Source: Veillonella sp.
GTDB lineage: Bacteria > Bacillota > Negativicutes > Veillonellales > Veillonellaceae
Direction of reading: 5' to 3'
Assembly: GCF_041333735.1 (NCBI RefSeq)
Contig: NZ_JBGKFB010000001.1
Coordinates: 558,001-622,000 of the forward strand
DNA length: 64,000 bases
Shown: positions 17,866 to 27,704 of the stretch, piece after piece
Position numbering within the stretch: position 1 is the stretch's first letter
Layout: each line of letters starts with the position of its first letter
Notes under the pieces: model-generated
Told to the model about the DNA's origin: nothing
What the model saw: only the letters and a program-made list of their open reading frames with translations
Databases searched by the model: none
Made by a program: the position numbers and the translations under genes

Positions 17866-19334
17866 TATTCTACCTCCTGTGCATCTGTAATTGCGGAAAT
17901 CATGGATTGGCCTTTAATCAATGTTTCATTGTATTCACTAGCAGGTACGCTATCACGAACGATACCTGCGCCAGCGCGAACATAGACCTTACCGCCTTTA
18001 TTCATAGCCATGCGGATACCGATACATACGTCCATGTTACCAGAGAAATCAATGTAACCTACAGCGCCACCGTATACACCGCGTGGGCTTTTTTCAAGTT
18101 CGTGTAAAATCTCGATAGCACGGATTTTAGGAGCCCCGGACAATGTGCCTGCCGGCAATGTAGCACCGATAGCATCCAGAGCATCTTTGCCGTCTTGAAT
18201 GTCACCGCTTACAGTAGATGTAATATGAATTACATGAGAGAAACGTTGCAGCATATGCAATGCTTCAACTTTTACAGAACCGAATTTAGCAATTTTACCT
18301 AAGTCGTTACGGCCAAGGTCAACGAGCATGTTATGTTCAGCCAACTCTTTTTCGTCATTGATGAGTTTTTCCTCAATAGCGAGATCCTCTGCTTCGTTTT
18401 TACCGCGACGCATAGTGCCTGCAATTGGGAAGGTATACATTTTGCCGTCCGTTAATTTTACCAATGTTTCTGGCGAGGCACCTGTAAGCTCTACATCGCC
18501 ACCAGATAAGTAGAACATATATGGAGATGGGTTCAACGTACGCAATACGCGGTATGCATTTAACAAGCTACCTTCAAACTCAGCTTCACGACGATTAGAT
18601 ACAACACATTGGAAGATATCCCCTTCCTTAATGTAGTGCTGTGTCTTTTTAACAACTGCTTCGAACTCATCCTTTGTAAACTCAGAAGTGAACTCTGTTT
18701 TAAGGATGCCTTTTGGAACTTCCGCCTCTTTGCCGTTTACTACGAGATCAGCTAGTGCTTTAAGTTCAAGCTCAGCCTTGTTGTAGTTACGTTCTAAATC
18801 ATTTGTGCTGATGTTAGCAATCAAGTAGATTTTATTCTTATAATGGTCGAAAGCGATGACCTTATCAAAGAGCATAAGGTCTACATCGTTCACCATAGCA
18901 GAGTCATCATCTAGTGTTGGGAAGTCCAATGTTGGCTCGATATAGCGGATATATTCACAAGCAAAGTACCCTACAAAGCCACCTGTAAAGGTTGGCAACT
19001 CTTCTAAGCGAGGGCTTTTGTATTGGCTCAAAATATTGCGAATTTCTGCGGCAGGATCAGAGCACTCAAAAGTACGAGTGGTACCGTCTTTTATAGTCAT
19101 TTTATGATTTTTACAGAAAAGCTCAATCTTAGGGTCGTAGCCTAAAAAGGAGTAACGACCCCAATGATTACTATTATCCGCACTTTCAAGCAAGTACGTA
19201 TGACTGCTCACTTGTTTTAACGCTTTCAACACACTAATTGGTGTGCGTACGTCGGATAAAATTTCCATATATACAGGCACGATATCGTAGCCCGGTGCGA
19301 TAGCTTTCACACGGTCAAGACTAGGGAAAATCAT
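17865..19334 (-). CDS. trpE: Anthranilate synthase component I
   Basis: A start at ATG 19334 follows TGGAGGTTTTC and gives 489 residues; a 16-codon upstream extension would run into the T-box terminator. The chorismate-binding domain is clear: PSPYMFYL, ASPETLVKL, PIAGTMRRG and LVDLGRNDLG. It converts chorismate to anthranilate with TrpG. It is the first gene of the operon, directly downstream of a T-box leader. Confidence 0.97.
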   Translation of the reverse strand: MIFPSLDRVKAIAPGYDIVPVYMEILSDVRTPISVLKALKQVSSHTYLLESADNSNHWGRYSFLGYDPKIELFCKNHKMTIKDGTTRTFECSDPAAEIRNILSQYKSPRLEELPTFTGGFVGYFACEYIRYIEPTLDFPTLDDDSAMVNDVDLMLFDKVIAFDHYKNKIYLIANISTNDLERNYNKAELELKALADLVVNGKEAEVPKGILKTEFTSEFTKDEFEAVVKKTQHYIKEGDIFQCVVSNRREAEFEGSLLNAYRVLRTLNPSPYMFYLSGGDVELTGASPETLVKLTDGKMYTFPIAGTMRRGKNEAEDLAIEEKLINDEKELAEHNMLVDLGRNDLGKIAKFGSVKVEALHMLQRFSHVIHITSTVSGDIQDGKDALDAIGATLPAGTLSGAPKIRAIEILHELEKSPRGVYGGAVGYIDFSGNMDVCIGIRMAMNKGGKVYVRAGAGIVRDSVPASEYNETLIKGQSMISAITDAQEVE

Positions 19335-19361
19335 GAAAACCTCCATCTGGCGTTTGCCAAT

Positions 19362-19700
19362 AAAAAAACTCGCCCATGACAATGTAACGTCAAGGACGAG
19401 TCTATAGTTCTATCTTTACAAGAGTATTAGAAAATACTTGTATTATGCTATAAATCGCGGTACCACCTTGTTTGAATGCAGTGCATTCCCCTTTCGCAGG
19501 ATACTAACATATCCCTCACGACTAACGCTCGTGTGACGTCGCACCATACTAGGAATGAAAGTTCATTCTGTTCCATGCGCCCTCGGTGGTCCATTTAATA
19601 AGCTGCGTACTACGGGTTCTCAGCTAATCCCGCTCTCTGTGAGTGCATTTCCTATTTTTATCTCCACCTCATCGGTTTCTTTTAGGCGAGTATAAAATTA
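19362..19700 (-). promoter_or_regulatory. T-box leader of the trp operon
   Basis: On the minus strand AAGGTGGTACCGCG (19456-19469) is the conserved T-box sequence. A terminator at 19362-19401 (GACTCGTCC paired with GGGCGAGT, then seven T) precedes trpE. The leader contains AAATGGACCACCG, where TGG fits a tryptophan specifier codon. This predicts induction by uncharged tRNA-Trp. Confidence 0.92.
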
Positions 19701-19707
19701 TAATCTG

Positions 19708-19737
19708 ATTATAATGTTTCTATAGAATGAAAGTCAA
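19708..19737 (-). promoter_or_regulatory. Promoter of the trp operon
   Basis: TTGACT (19737-19732) and TATAAT (19713-19708) are separated by 18 bases and direct transcription into the T-box leader. Confidence 0.8.
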
Positions 19738-19872
19738 GAAAAATCTCAACTATCCGCATAATTCTAGACTAATTTATTAATTTATTTTCTAATATTTATA
19801 ATGCATAACAACCTATATCACGTTATACTATAAGATACATACTAGTATTCATTTATTTATTTAGGAGTCTTT

Positions 19873-21051
19873 ATGGAAACATGGAAACGAACGGTATACA
19901 TCAGTTTAGTCTGTGTATTCTGTACAGCCTTTGGTGTAAGTCAGCTAGCTCCAATCCTACCTTTATACTTTCATGATTTAGGCGTCCAAACACCAGAAGC
20001 AATGTCCTTATGGTCTGGTTTAGCAACCGGTGCAACCTACATAATCGTTTGCTTGGCTGCTCCATTTTGGGGGCGTGTTGCTGACAAAAAAGGTCGTAAA
20101 ATTACATTAATACGATCTAGCTTTGGTATGGCCTTATGTAATGTTTTGATTGCCTTTCAAACAACCCCAGAGGGAGTCGTACTAATTCGTTTAATTCAAG
20201 GGCTTGTAAGTGGCTTTTACTCTGCATCAATCACCTTGATTGCGTCAGAAACACCTATCGAACGAACTGGTTGGGCTTTAGGTCTACTAGCTTCTGCCAA
20301 CCTTGCTGGTTCACTGATTGGACCTCTATTAGGTGGCTACATTGCAGATACAGTTGGTATTCGCAATGACTTTATCATCGTCGGTGCCCTCATGGGCTTA
20401 GCTGGTGTGCTAGCCACTATATTCATCCATGAAAATTATGTACCACAGCCTAATCCGGAAAAACTTTCTATCCGCAAGTTGAAAGAGCAAATACCGGAAT
20501 TTAATAGTATTGTCGCTCTATGTGTGGCCTCCTTTATCTATGCAATATGCATCATGTCCTTACAACCTGTTATCTCTGTATATATTAAAGGAATCGTTCC
20601 TAGCAATACAGAAAATCTCGCATTTATTGCAGGTGCCGTATTCTCCGCTATGGGTATTGCCCAACTTATGAGTAGCTCTCCACTAGGTAAATTGGTCGAT
20701 AAAATTGGCCCCCGTAAAGTATTAGTAGTATCTCTTATCTATGTAGGGATTCTAAATATCCCTCAAGCCTATGTTTCCGATGTATATCAACTTGCCATCA
20801 TTAGATTCCTTCAAGGTTTTGGGTTAGGCGGTATGCTTCCTGCTTTAAACACCTACCTATCTTCAAAAACACCTCGAGAATTTACAGGCCAAGTATTCTC
20901 CTATAATCAATCCTGTCTATTCTTTGGTTATTTCTTAGGATCCATTGGCGGTGCTAGCCTTATGGCATGGCTAGGCTTTACTACACTATTCTGGGTTAGT
21001 GGTGGCTTATTTATTATTTCCGCTCTATGGATTGGTTTCAAACTTAAATAA
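19873..21051 (+). CDS. MFS efflux transporter, MdtG-like
   Basis: The 392-residue product has about twelve hydrophobic segments. The MFS loop-2 motif reads GRVADKKGRKITLIR (about residues 73-87). The pattern MWSGLATGATY/SPFWGRVADKKGR is close to that of MdtG-type drug exporters. The start follows TTTAGGAGTCTTT. It is transcribed divergently from the trp operon and ends at a strong terminator. The substrate cannot be deduced. Confidence 0.85.
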   Translation: METWKRTVYISLVCVFCTAFGVSQLAPILPLYFHDLGVQTPEAMSLWSGLATGATYIIVCLAAPFWGRVADKKGRKITLIRSSFGMALCNVLIAFQTTPEGVVLIRLIQGLVSGFYSASITLIASETPIERTGWALGLLASANLAGSLIGPLLGGYIADTVGIRNDFIIVGALMGLAGVLATIFIHENYVPQPNPEKLSIRKLKEQIPEFNSIVALCVASFIYAICIMSLQPVISVYIKGIVPSNTENLAFIAGAVFSAMGIAQLMSSSPLGKLVDKIGPRKVLVVSLIYVGILNIPQAYVSDVYQLAIIRFLQGFGLGGMLPALNTYLSSKTPREFTGQVFSYNQSCLFFGYFLGSIGGASLMAWLGFTTLFWVSGGLFIISALWIGFKLK

Positions 21052-21071
21052 TAGAACTCTACAATATAAAG

Positions 21072-21107
21072 AGAACCCCATCATGATGTTAATCATAATG
21101 GGGTTCT
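21072..21107 (+). terminator. Terminator after MFS gene
   Basis: AGAACCCCAT and ATGGGGTTCT pair, with extra pairing in the loop, followed by TTTTATT. Confidence 0.85.
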
Positions 21108-21188
21108 TTTATTGCGAGTTTTAACTTTAGAGTCCTAGAACAACTATGTTTTATTGAATTATAATTGACCAACTACATTAGTATTTAA

Positions 21189-22442
21189 TTATAGTAACAA
21201 TAGCATAATCACTACTGTAGCAATAATACATGGTACAGCATTACGTTTCGCCATTTCCATAGGGTTAATACCAGCAAGGCCGGCAATAATAATACCTGCA
21301 CCTGCTACTGGACTCATACTACGACCGATGCCAGCACCTAATTGGGCCATGGAGCCCAATTGCATAATGCCATACCCAAAGTCTGCCGCATGCGGTGTAA
21401 CAGCACCGTTAAACGCAAGGGCTGCTGCATTACCAGAACCAGAGATAACTGCCAATAAGAACGGACCAAAGGCAGCACCAATCTGAGCAATTTGTTGAGA
21501 GTTCTTCATGCCATCAATAAGTGCACTTGTAAGCCCAATGTACTGCATACCCGCAGTAAAGGCTGCCGCCGCAGCCATAAGACCTACTACATCGCACATG
21601 CCATCGCCAGTACCACGGAAGAATTTCTTAACTGCATCTGTTACATTAGGTCGTACCACAATAATACCAATCGCCGTACCAATTAACATGGACACAGGAA
21701 CAGAAATCTCTGGAATCACTGCTACTTGTTTACTACCGAGTACAAGTAATACAAGTGGAATGATTGGGATGATGGCATATAAGTAATTTACCTTAAATTC
21801 TTTACCTTCTTCTTCGTTAGCATCTTTCAATACATATCCTGTATGCTCTTTCTTAACGATAGCTACGATATTGAGCAAAATAGCTGCTACGACAATGCCA
21901 ATAATGGCTTGCATAGAGAAGCTAGCAATAACGGTCATTACATCTTCGCCAGCGAGTTGTGCCACTTGAGGGTTAAACATAAGACCAGGACTCAATGCAC
22001 TACCCCAAGTCCCTAAGAAAATAGCAGAGCCTGCCATCGCTGGATGCACACCGGAGCGAATAAGTGCAGGAATTAATAGAGCACCTACTGCAGCTGCACA
22101 ACCTGCCGCTGTAGGTAACGCAATGTTGATCAAGAACGTAATAATAACAGCACCAGGAATGATAATTTTAGTCATCTTTTTAAGGCCTGCAGAGATGAAA
22201 TATACCATGTGCTCTGTACATTTTGTATACTCCATAACATAACTAAAACCAAGCACTGTACAAATGGTTGGTACAAGACCTGGATTTGTAAGCTCTTTTA
22301 CAAAGGCTGTCGTACCAGCACCAAGCTGCCCACCAATAAAGCACATTAATAAGCCCGATAGCAATAAAACGAGCCGTGTTTCAAACTGTTTAATAATGGC
22401 AATAAATGTCGCCACTACAATAACAATACCAGCAATAACCAT
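21189..22442 (-). CDS. DcuC-type dicarboxylate carrier
   Basis: The start is put at ATG 22442 because GGGAGAGATT precedes it; an ATG 12 bases upstream has no binding site. The 417-residue product is very hydrophobic with about twelve membrane segments, and resembles anaerobic C4-dicarboxylate carriers of the DcuC/DcuD type (FGFSYVMEYTKCTEH-like region, NIALPTAAGCAAAVGALLIP). It lies next to two M20 amidohydrolase genes on the same strand, so it may carry their substrate or product. The exact substrate is unknown. Confidence 0.75.
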   Translation of the reverse strand: MVIAGIVIVVATFIAIIKQFETRLVLLLSGLLMCFIGGQLGAGTTAFVKELTNPGLVPTICTVLGFSYVMEYTKCTEHMVYFISAGLKKMTKIIIPGAVIITFLINIALPTAAGCAAAVGALLIPALIRSGVHPAMAGSAIFLGTWGSALSPGLMFNPQVAQLAGEDVMTVIASFSMQAIIGIVVAAILLNIVAIVKKEHTGYVLKDANEEEGKEFKVNYLYAIIPIIPLVLLVLGSKQVAVIPEISVPVSMLIGTAIGIIVVRPNVTDAVKKFFRGTGDGMCDVVGLMAAAAAFTAGMQYIGLTSALIDGMKNSQQIAQIGAAFGPFLLAVISGSGNAAALAFNGAVTPHAADFGYGIMQLGSMAQLGAGIGRSMSPVAGAGIIIAGLAGINPMEMAKRNAVPCIIATVVIMLLLL

Positions 22443-22549
22443 AATCTCTCCCATCTGTGTAATGTCAGCTCAAAATTACTAAAAAACACTGTTCAATCTT
22501 AGAGCTGAATTACACTTTTACACAATCTGATATCAACGGATATCTCTAC

Positions 22550-23794
22550 TTACACAAGTTTTGTCATTTCTAAACTAAGTTTTCTAAGTACTGTATCCAG
22601 TACCTTAGCGCCCGTAACGATGTCATCCATTTCCGCAAATTCAGCCGGATTATGACTAATACCTTCACGACATGGGATAAAAATCATCCCTGTTGGAACA
22701 TCATCGGCCCAGTGCATAGCATCATGACCAGCACCGCTTGGCATGGTCATATAGTCTACACCTACAGACTTAACAGCCTCTTCGATTTCTCGAATCATGG
22801 CCGGATGCATCGCTACAGGATGATCCTGTGCGATAGGCTCAATCGTATAGGATAAGCCTCGTTTCTCTGCAATAACATCAATAAATTCCTTAATGAGGGT
22901 AACTACAGAATCACGGGCCACCTTAGAAATACTGCGAATATCGACTCCCATCTTCACAGCCCCAGGGATAACGTTCATCGCACCCGGTGTTACCTCAACA
23001 ACACCGACTGTGCCTACCACTGGAGGCTCCTCTTGCATGGATGCAATCTCCTCAATGCCGAGGATTATTTTTGAAGCCCCACATAAGGCATCATGACGCA
23101 AATTCATTGGCGTAGCACCACTATGGTCCGCATTCCCACGAATGGTTACATAGAACCGCTCTGGTGCGGCAATACCAGTTACAACGCCGATGGGTTTTGC
23201 TTCATGCTCTAGCACCTTACCTTGTTCGATATGAATTTCTGTGAAAGACTTTACAGGTCGTTCATATTCCATATGCTCAATAGCATCTGGATTTAAATTA
23301 CGTTCTTTCAAAGCATCATACAAGGACACACCTTGTTTATCTACTAAGCGTTGTAAATCTTTCAATGTCAATTCACCACGCATAGCCTTACTGCCCAATG
23401 TGGCAGCTCCAAAGCGGCTAGATTCTTCACACATAAAGTCCACTACTGCAATGGTATGGTCATGTTCAAAACCATCATCCATCATACTGCGAATAGCTTC
23501 GATAGCAGATAATACGCCTACAACACCATCATAGTTGCCACCATTCGGGACGCTATCCGTATGAGAGCCAACCATAACAATCGGTAGCTCAGATTTTTTA
23601 CCAACCTTATAGCCCATAACATTACCGAAATCATCTATTTCAACAGTCAAGCCCGCATCAGTCATACGGTCAATGATATATTGGCGCCCCTTCCAATCTG
23701 CATCGGTGAAAGCTAGGCGATTAATACCTTCTCCAGGTGCAGTCAGCTGTGCCATAGCTTCAAAATCTTTAGCTAAACGCTCTCGTTGAATCAT
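22550..23794 (-). CDS. M20 hydantoinase/carbamoylase-family amidohydrolase
   Basis: ATG 23794 follows GAGGTGTTAT and gives 414 residues. The metal ligands are in VGSHTDSVPNGGNYDG, DFMCEESSRFG and the C-terminal GAGHDAMHW. The protein resembles N-carbamoyl-L-amino-acid hydrolases and allantoate amidohydrolases, which act on ureido compounds in the cytoplasm. The true substrate cannot be fixed from sequence. It lies between the carrier and a second amidohydrolase. Confidence 0.85.
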   Translation of the reverse strand: MIQRERLAKDFEAMAQLTAPGEGINRLAFTDADWKGRQYIIDRMTDAGLTVEIDDFGNVMGYKVGKKSELPIVMVGSHTDSVPNGGNYDGVVGVLSAIEAIRSMMDDGFEHDHTIAVVDFMCEESSRFGAATLGSKAMRGELTLKDLQRLVDKQGVSLYDALKERNLNPDAIEHMEYERPVKSFTEIHIEQGKVLEHEAKPIGVVTGIAAPERFYVTIRGNADHSGATPMNLRHDALCGASKIILGIEEIASMQEEPPVVGTVGVVEVTPGAMNVIPGAVKMGVDIRSISKVARDSVVTLIKEFIDVIAEKRGLSYTIEPIAQDHPVAMHPAMIREIEEAVKSVGVDYMTMPSGAGHDAMHWADDVPTGMIFIPCREGISHNPAEFAEMDDIVTGAKVLDTVLRKLSLEMTKLV

Positions 23795-23926
23795 ATAACA
23801 CCTCACAATCTAATACCCATATTACATCTAATATATAGCACACTATACATATTTCGATGCATACATCTATATAGTTATGTACCTATAGTTTAGATGTATG
23901 AATCACAATATCTCAATCAATATGTC

Positions 23927-25222
23927 CTATTTTAAATAGTGAGTAGCAATTGTACCTAATGCAACAATACCGTTTAGCATGTCTTCTTCATCGATATCGA
24001 ATAATGGATTATGATGAGGTGCTTTAATAGCAGAGCCTAATACCATATATGTTGCTCGACCGCCACGGTCAATAACACGGTTCAAGAAGTACGCGCAGTC
24101 TTCACTACCGCCACCGCTATAATCGAACGGTACCTCTTTAAAGATACCTAATGGTTCAATGATTTCTTGTACTTCGCGAGCTAAGTCATCGCTGATACGA
24201 CCGGCTGGTGTTTCGCCTTGTTTTGTAATTTCAAAGGTACAATCATGCATTTCTGCGGCACCTTTAATAATAGTTTTAGTGCGTTCAATCATGTAGTCAT
24301 TGATTTCTGTAGTAGCACCGCGAGTTTCTAATTTAAGAACAGCTACATCAGGTGTAACATTGCGACCTGTACCACTTTCAAAAACGCCTACATTCATGCG
24401 AGATGCACCCCCACTATGGCGAGCAATGGCTTGTAAGTTAATAACAGCTGTACAGCCTGCAAGCATGGCATTTTGAGCCTTTTCAGGAGAACCACCTGCA
24501 TGGGAAGAATAACCATGGAATACAGCATCAAGTTTTGTAGTCGCTAAAAAGCCATGATCACTACAAGCAAAGCAATTAGATAACTGTTCATTAAATCCGA
24601 TATGCATGCCGAACATCAAATCTACATCATCTACTACGCCAGCCTCTACCATCGCTTTAGCACCACGTACGCCTTCCTCTGCTGGTTGGAAGATTAGTTT
24701 AATAGTACCCTTCAAGCCATCCTTATGTGTAGCAATATATTCAGCAAGGCCAAGGCCCATTGTCATATGTGTATCATGACCACAAGCATGCATAGCCTTC
24801 TCATGGCGGGAACGGAAACCATTCTTAGCAGGAATATGGTTAGATGCTTTAGATTCGATAACATCATTAGAATCCATATCTGCACGGAATGCCACTACAG
24901 GACCATCATCACTGAACTTCATAGTTGCTACGATAGCTGTTTTACCATAGCCCATTTTTTCTACGAGCTCAGGATCAGCGCCTTCATCCATAGCGCGAGC
25001 CATGGCTGCTTTCATAACCTCTTCGCTAGGTAAACCCATACGAGAATCTAAATCGAGTACATCTGCACCAAGTGCTACATCATACCCTAAAGAAATTAAC
25101 TTTTCAGCTACTTTAGAAGCAGAACGATATTCAAGCCAAGCTGGCTCTGGATACATATGAAAATCACGACGCATAGCGATAAAATCATCGCGGCGTTGTT
25201 GTACGAAATCTTTTACAGACAT
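23927..25222 (-). CDS. M20 amidohydrolase, AbgA-like
   Basis: The 431-residue product follows TTAGGAGGTTCCT. Motifs include MRRDFHMYPEPAWLEYR, HACGHDTHMTMGLG (metal ligands), FQPAEEGVRGAKAM and AGGSPEKAQNA. The insert SRMGLPSEE and the overall order closely match AbgA, a subunit of p-aminobenzoyl-glutamate hydrolase. No AbgB partner is visible here, so a general aminoacyl-amidohydrolase role is also possible. Confidence 0.85.
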   Translation of the reverse strand: MSVKDFVQQRRDDFIAMRRDFHMYPEPAWLEYRSASKVAEKLISLGYDVALGADVLDLDSRMGLPSEEVMKAAMARAMDEGADPELVEKMGYGKTAIVATMKFSDDGPVVAFRADMDSNDVIESKASNHIPAKNGFRSRHEKAMHACGHDTHMTMGLGLAEYIATHKDGLKGTIKLIFQPAEEGVRGAKAMVEAGVVDDVDLMFGMHIGFNEQLSNCFACSDHGFLATTKLDAVFHGYSSHAGGSPEKAQNAMLAGCTAVINLQAIARHSGGASRMNVGVFESGTGRNVTPDVAVLKLETRGATTEINDYMIERTKTIIKGAAEMHDCTFEITKQGETPAGRISDDLAREVQEIIEPLGIFKEVPFDYSGGGSEDCAYFLNRVIDRGGRATYMVLGSAIKAPHHNPLFDIDEEDMLNGIVALGTIATHYLK

Positions 25223-25357
25223 AGGAACCTCCTAAAAATTAATTAGTACTTACCTATTAACTATATGAATAGATAAGTAAATAGTCAACAAAATAGGTCA
25301 TGTATACAAAATAAAGAGACGAGCTATGCTATAATAATAGTAATAAAGGAGGTGCCT

Positions 25358-25546
25358 ATGACATTAAATGTAAATAAAGAAAAACTCACCATTTTAGATG
25401 TACAATTTGATACTTATGAGGACTTTGATGCAGTTTGGTATGCCATAGGTTCATCTATGATTGAAGACTTCACTCCTACAACTGAATCAGTTCTAGAATT
25501 AAAAAATTATGTTACAAACAGAAGGAAGGAACTACAAATTGGCTAA
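25358..25546 (+). CDS. VbhA-like antitoxin of a Fic module
   Basis: The start at ATG 25358 follows AAAGGAGG. The 62-residue product contains SSMIEDFTPTTESVLELKNY. This fits the inhibitory helix of VbhA-type Fic antitoxins (consensus S/T-x-x-x-E-G/N, here with Asp at the last position) followed by the PT..V..L..Y pattern. Its stop overlaps the TTG start of a Fic-like fragment by 8 bases, the usual coupled arrangement. The assignment rests on pattern and context. Confidence 0.6.
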   Translation: MTLNVNKEKLTILDVQFDTYEDFDAVWYAIGSSMIEDFTPTTESVLELKNYVTNRRKELQIG

Positions 25547-25690
25547 AAACCAATACGAAGGTTACCAGTACATAGATTTAGATAATTTCTATACCTATGA
25601 AAATTCATTTGTATTAATAAATAAACAAAATATTCTAGATCCTAACTTAGCAAAAAATATAATATTTGATTACAAAAAACACATATACCG
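25539..25690 (+). pseudogene. Truncated Fic toxin N-terminus
   Basis: TTG 25539, preceded by GAAGGAAGGAAC, opens a frame with YTYENSFVLINKQNILDP, matching the start of Fic domains of the VbhT type (Y.D...G.L.NK.GI.D). The match stops about 45 residues in. There is no HPFxxGNGR catalytic motif. The frame then runs through a terminator hairpin and antisense to the EamA gene until a stop at 25946. It is probably a remnant without AMP-transferase activity. Confidence 0.6.
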
Positions 25691-25707
25691 CATGGTATAT
25701 GTGTTTT
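25676..25707. terminator. Bidirectional terminator
   Basis: AAAACACATATACC and GGTATATGTGTTTT form a perfect 14-bp stem with a GCAT loop, between the Fic remnant and the convergent EamA gene. Confidence 0.85.
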
Positions 25708-25714
25708 CGTTTGT

Positions 25715-26656
25715 TTATTTCATTTCTACTTTATTCAGTTTTTCTAGTACTTCTCGTTTGATTTGTCGTTGTCGATCCCAGGCGATAATGAATACGGTAG
25801 CAATGATACAAACCATACCTATAATCCCTACAAGGGTAAATTCATTCCCCAATAATGCCCAGCCAAATAGAGCGGCTGAAATCGGTTCCAACGAAGAAAG
25901 AATAGAGCCTTGTACGGCACCAATCCGTCGCACCCCTTCGATATAAGCATTAAAGGATACAACCGTCCCCAATATAATAATGGCGAATAATCCAAGCCAT
26001 GTCATACCATCCCAAATTGCTTCAGAATCGATTTGCTGGAACATGGCTAACGAAATAAATCCACAGATAAACATGGCAAAACCAACAATCGATGTAGTGC
26101 CATATTTCTTTAATAGTTCAATAGGTTGCAATGTATAGACACAGATGCTGGCTGCCGATACAAGCCCCCAAATCATAGCTTCCCCATTAATTTTAGAAAA
26201 ATCTAGCCCCTCTTGGGAAACAATGCATACCGTACCAACCATAGCTAGCAGAACACAACAAGACTCCGCAAAAGACGGCTTTTTAAAGTATCGTAGGAAG
26301 AGATAAATAATAATCAACGTCGGCGCTACATATTGAAGTACCGTAGCAACACCAACCCCAGAAATAGCGATGGCTCTAAAGTACGTGTACTGCGCTAAAG
26401 CGATGCCTAGAACACCGAAGATGAGCAGTTTACCAAAGTCTTTTTTATTTTTAAAAATATCAAAGATGCGCATTCCATCTTGCATATAGGCCAATATAAT
26501 CGTCAAGAACCCGGCCACCAGCAGCCGAACCTCTAGTAGCCACTCTACATTTAAGTGTTTTACCCCTTCCAGATATTGTACAGATGTACCTGAAAGTCCC
26601 CAAAACAAGGCTCCTAGAATGGCTAACGCCATGCCAATCCACTGTTTCTCCCCCAT
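25715..26656 (-). CDS. EamA-family (DMT) transporter
   Basis: The 313-residue product has ten predicted membrane segments in two EamA repeats, for example GALFWGLSGTSVQYL near the start and EPISAALFGWALLGNE in the second repeat. GGAGGAATTAG precedes the ATG. It is a close paralogue of the next gene and probably arose by tandem duplication. The family exports or imports small metabolites; the substrate is unknown. Confidence 0.88.
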   Translation of the reverse strand: MGEKQWIGMALAILGALFWGLSGTSVQYLEGVKHLNVEWLLEVRLLVAGFLTIILAYMQDGMRIFDIFKNKKDFGKLLIFGVLGIALAQYTYFRAIAISGVGVATVLQYVAPTLIIIYLFLRYFKKPSFAESCCVLLAMVGTVCIVSQEGLDFSKINGEAMIWGLVSAASICVYTLQPIELLKKYGTTSIVGFAMFICGFISLAMFQQIDSEAIWDGMTWLGLFAIIILGTVVSFNAYIEGVRRIGAVQGSILSSLEPISAALFGWALLGNEFTLVGIIGMVCIIATVFIIAWDRQRQIKREVLEKLNKVEMK

Positions 26657-26806
26657 CTAATTCCTCCATCTAATGCGACATTAAAATACTATAACATAAT
26701 AACAAAGAGGCCTCAACCTCTGCAATACATCGAGATGAAACCTCTAACATTAAATTATAGATATGTTTAAATCAATATAAGTTAACGCAAATCAATCACC
26801 TATAGA

Positions 26807-27700
26807 TTAATTACGTTTTTCTAGAGCAATAATAATAACAGTAGCAATGATAATAGCCATGCCAATTAGCCCTAATGCACTAAATTGGTTGTCTAAAAAA
26901 GCCCATCCAAAGAAAGCCGCCGAAATCGGCTCAATAGATGACAAGATGGATCCTGGTACAGCACCTATTCGTTTAACACCTTCTAAATAAGCATTAAACG
27001 AAACAATGGTCCCCAGAAAGACAACATTGAAACAGCCAATAACAGTCCACACATCCCACAGAGCATAGGAATTTGGTTGGTGGAACAAGATAGCTGCCAC
27101 AATACCACTGAGAAGCATGCCAAAGCCTACAATCGGTAAGGTCCCATATTTATATAGTAAATCTACAGGAGAAACACTATATACAGCTACCCCCACGGCA
27201 GACAAGAGGCCCCACATAAGCACGGCCAGAGGGAAGCTTTCAAAAGAAAAGCCATCATTCCCCATCAAACAAATCGTACCTACCAAGGCCAATATAACAG
27301 AAATAATCTCCCCTTTAGAGGGCCGTTTACCATAACGTGCTAGCATATAAATAATAATCATGGATGGCGCCAAGTATTGGAGTACCGTCGCAATGCCAGC
27401 CCCAGCCAAAGCAATGGATTTAAAGTATGTATATTGGCACAAGGCCATACCAAATACGCCAAAAACGATAAGGCCTACTATATCTTTCAAATTTCGAAAG
27501 ACGTCAAAGATAGCATTACCATACTTAAACCACGCATAGATAACGGTTAATAGCCCTGCTGTAATTAAGCGCATGGTAACTAGCCATTCTAAGTTCATAT
27601 CCCTAAAGTTGCTTAGGAATTGTACTGAAGCACCTGATACGCCCCATAAAATGGCACCTAATAGGGTTAGTAGAACACCTATAACTTCGTATCGCTTCAT
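26807..27700 (-). CDS. EamA-family (DMT) transporter, paralogue
   Basis: The 297-residue product has ten membrane segments and the same motifs as its neighbour (GAILWGVSGASVQFL, EPISAAFFGWAFLDN). It starts four bases after the stop of the YhcH-like gene, so the two are likely co-transcribed. The substrate is unknown; linkage to a YhcH protein hints at a sugar-acid or sugar derivative, which is inference. Confidence 0.88.
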   Translation of the reverse strand: MKRYEVIGVLLTLLGAILWGVSGASVQFLSNFRDMNLEWLVTMRLITAGLLTVIYAWFKYGNAIFDVFRNLKDIVGLIVFGVFGMALCQYTYFKSIALAGAGIATVLQYLAPSMIIIYMLARYGKRPSKGEIISVILALVGTICLMGNDGFSFESFPLAVLMWGLLSAVGVAVYSVSPVDLLYKYGTLPIVGFGMLLSGIVAAILFHQPNSYALWDVWTVIGCFNVVFLGTIVSFNAYLEGVKRIGAVPGSILSSIEPISAAFFGWAFLDNQFSALGLIGMAIIIATVIIIALEKRN

Positions 27701-27704
27701 AGGA

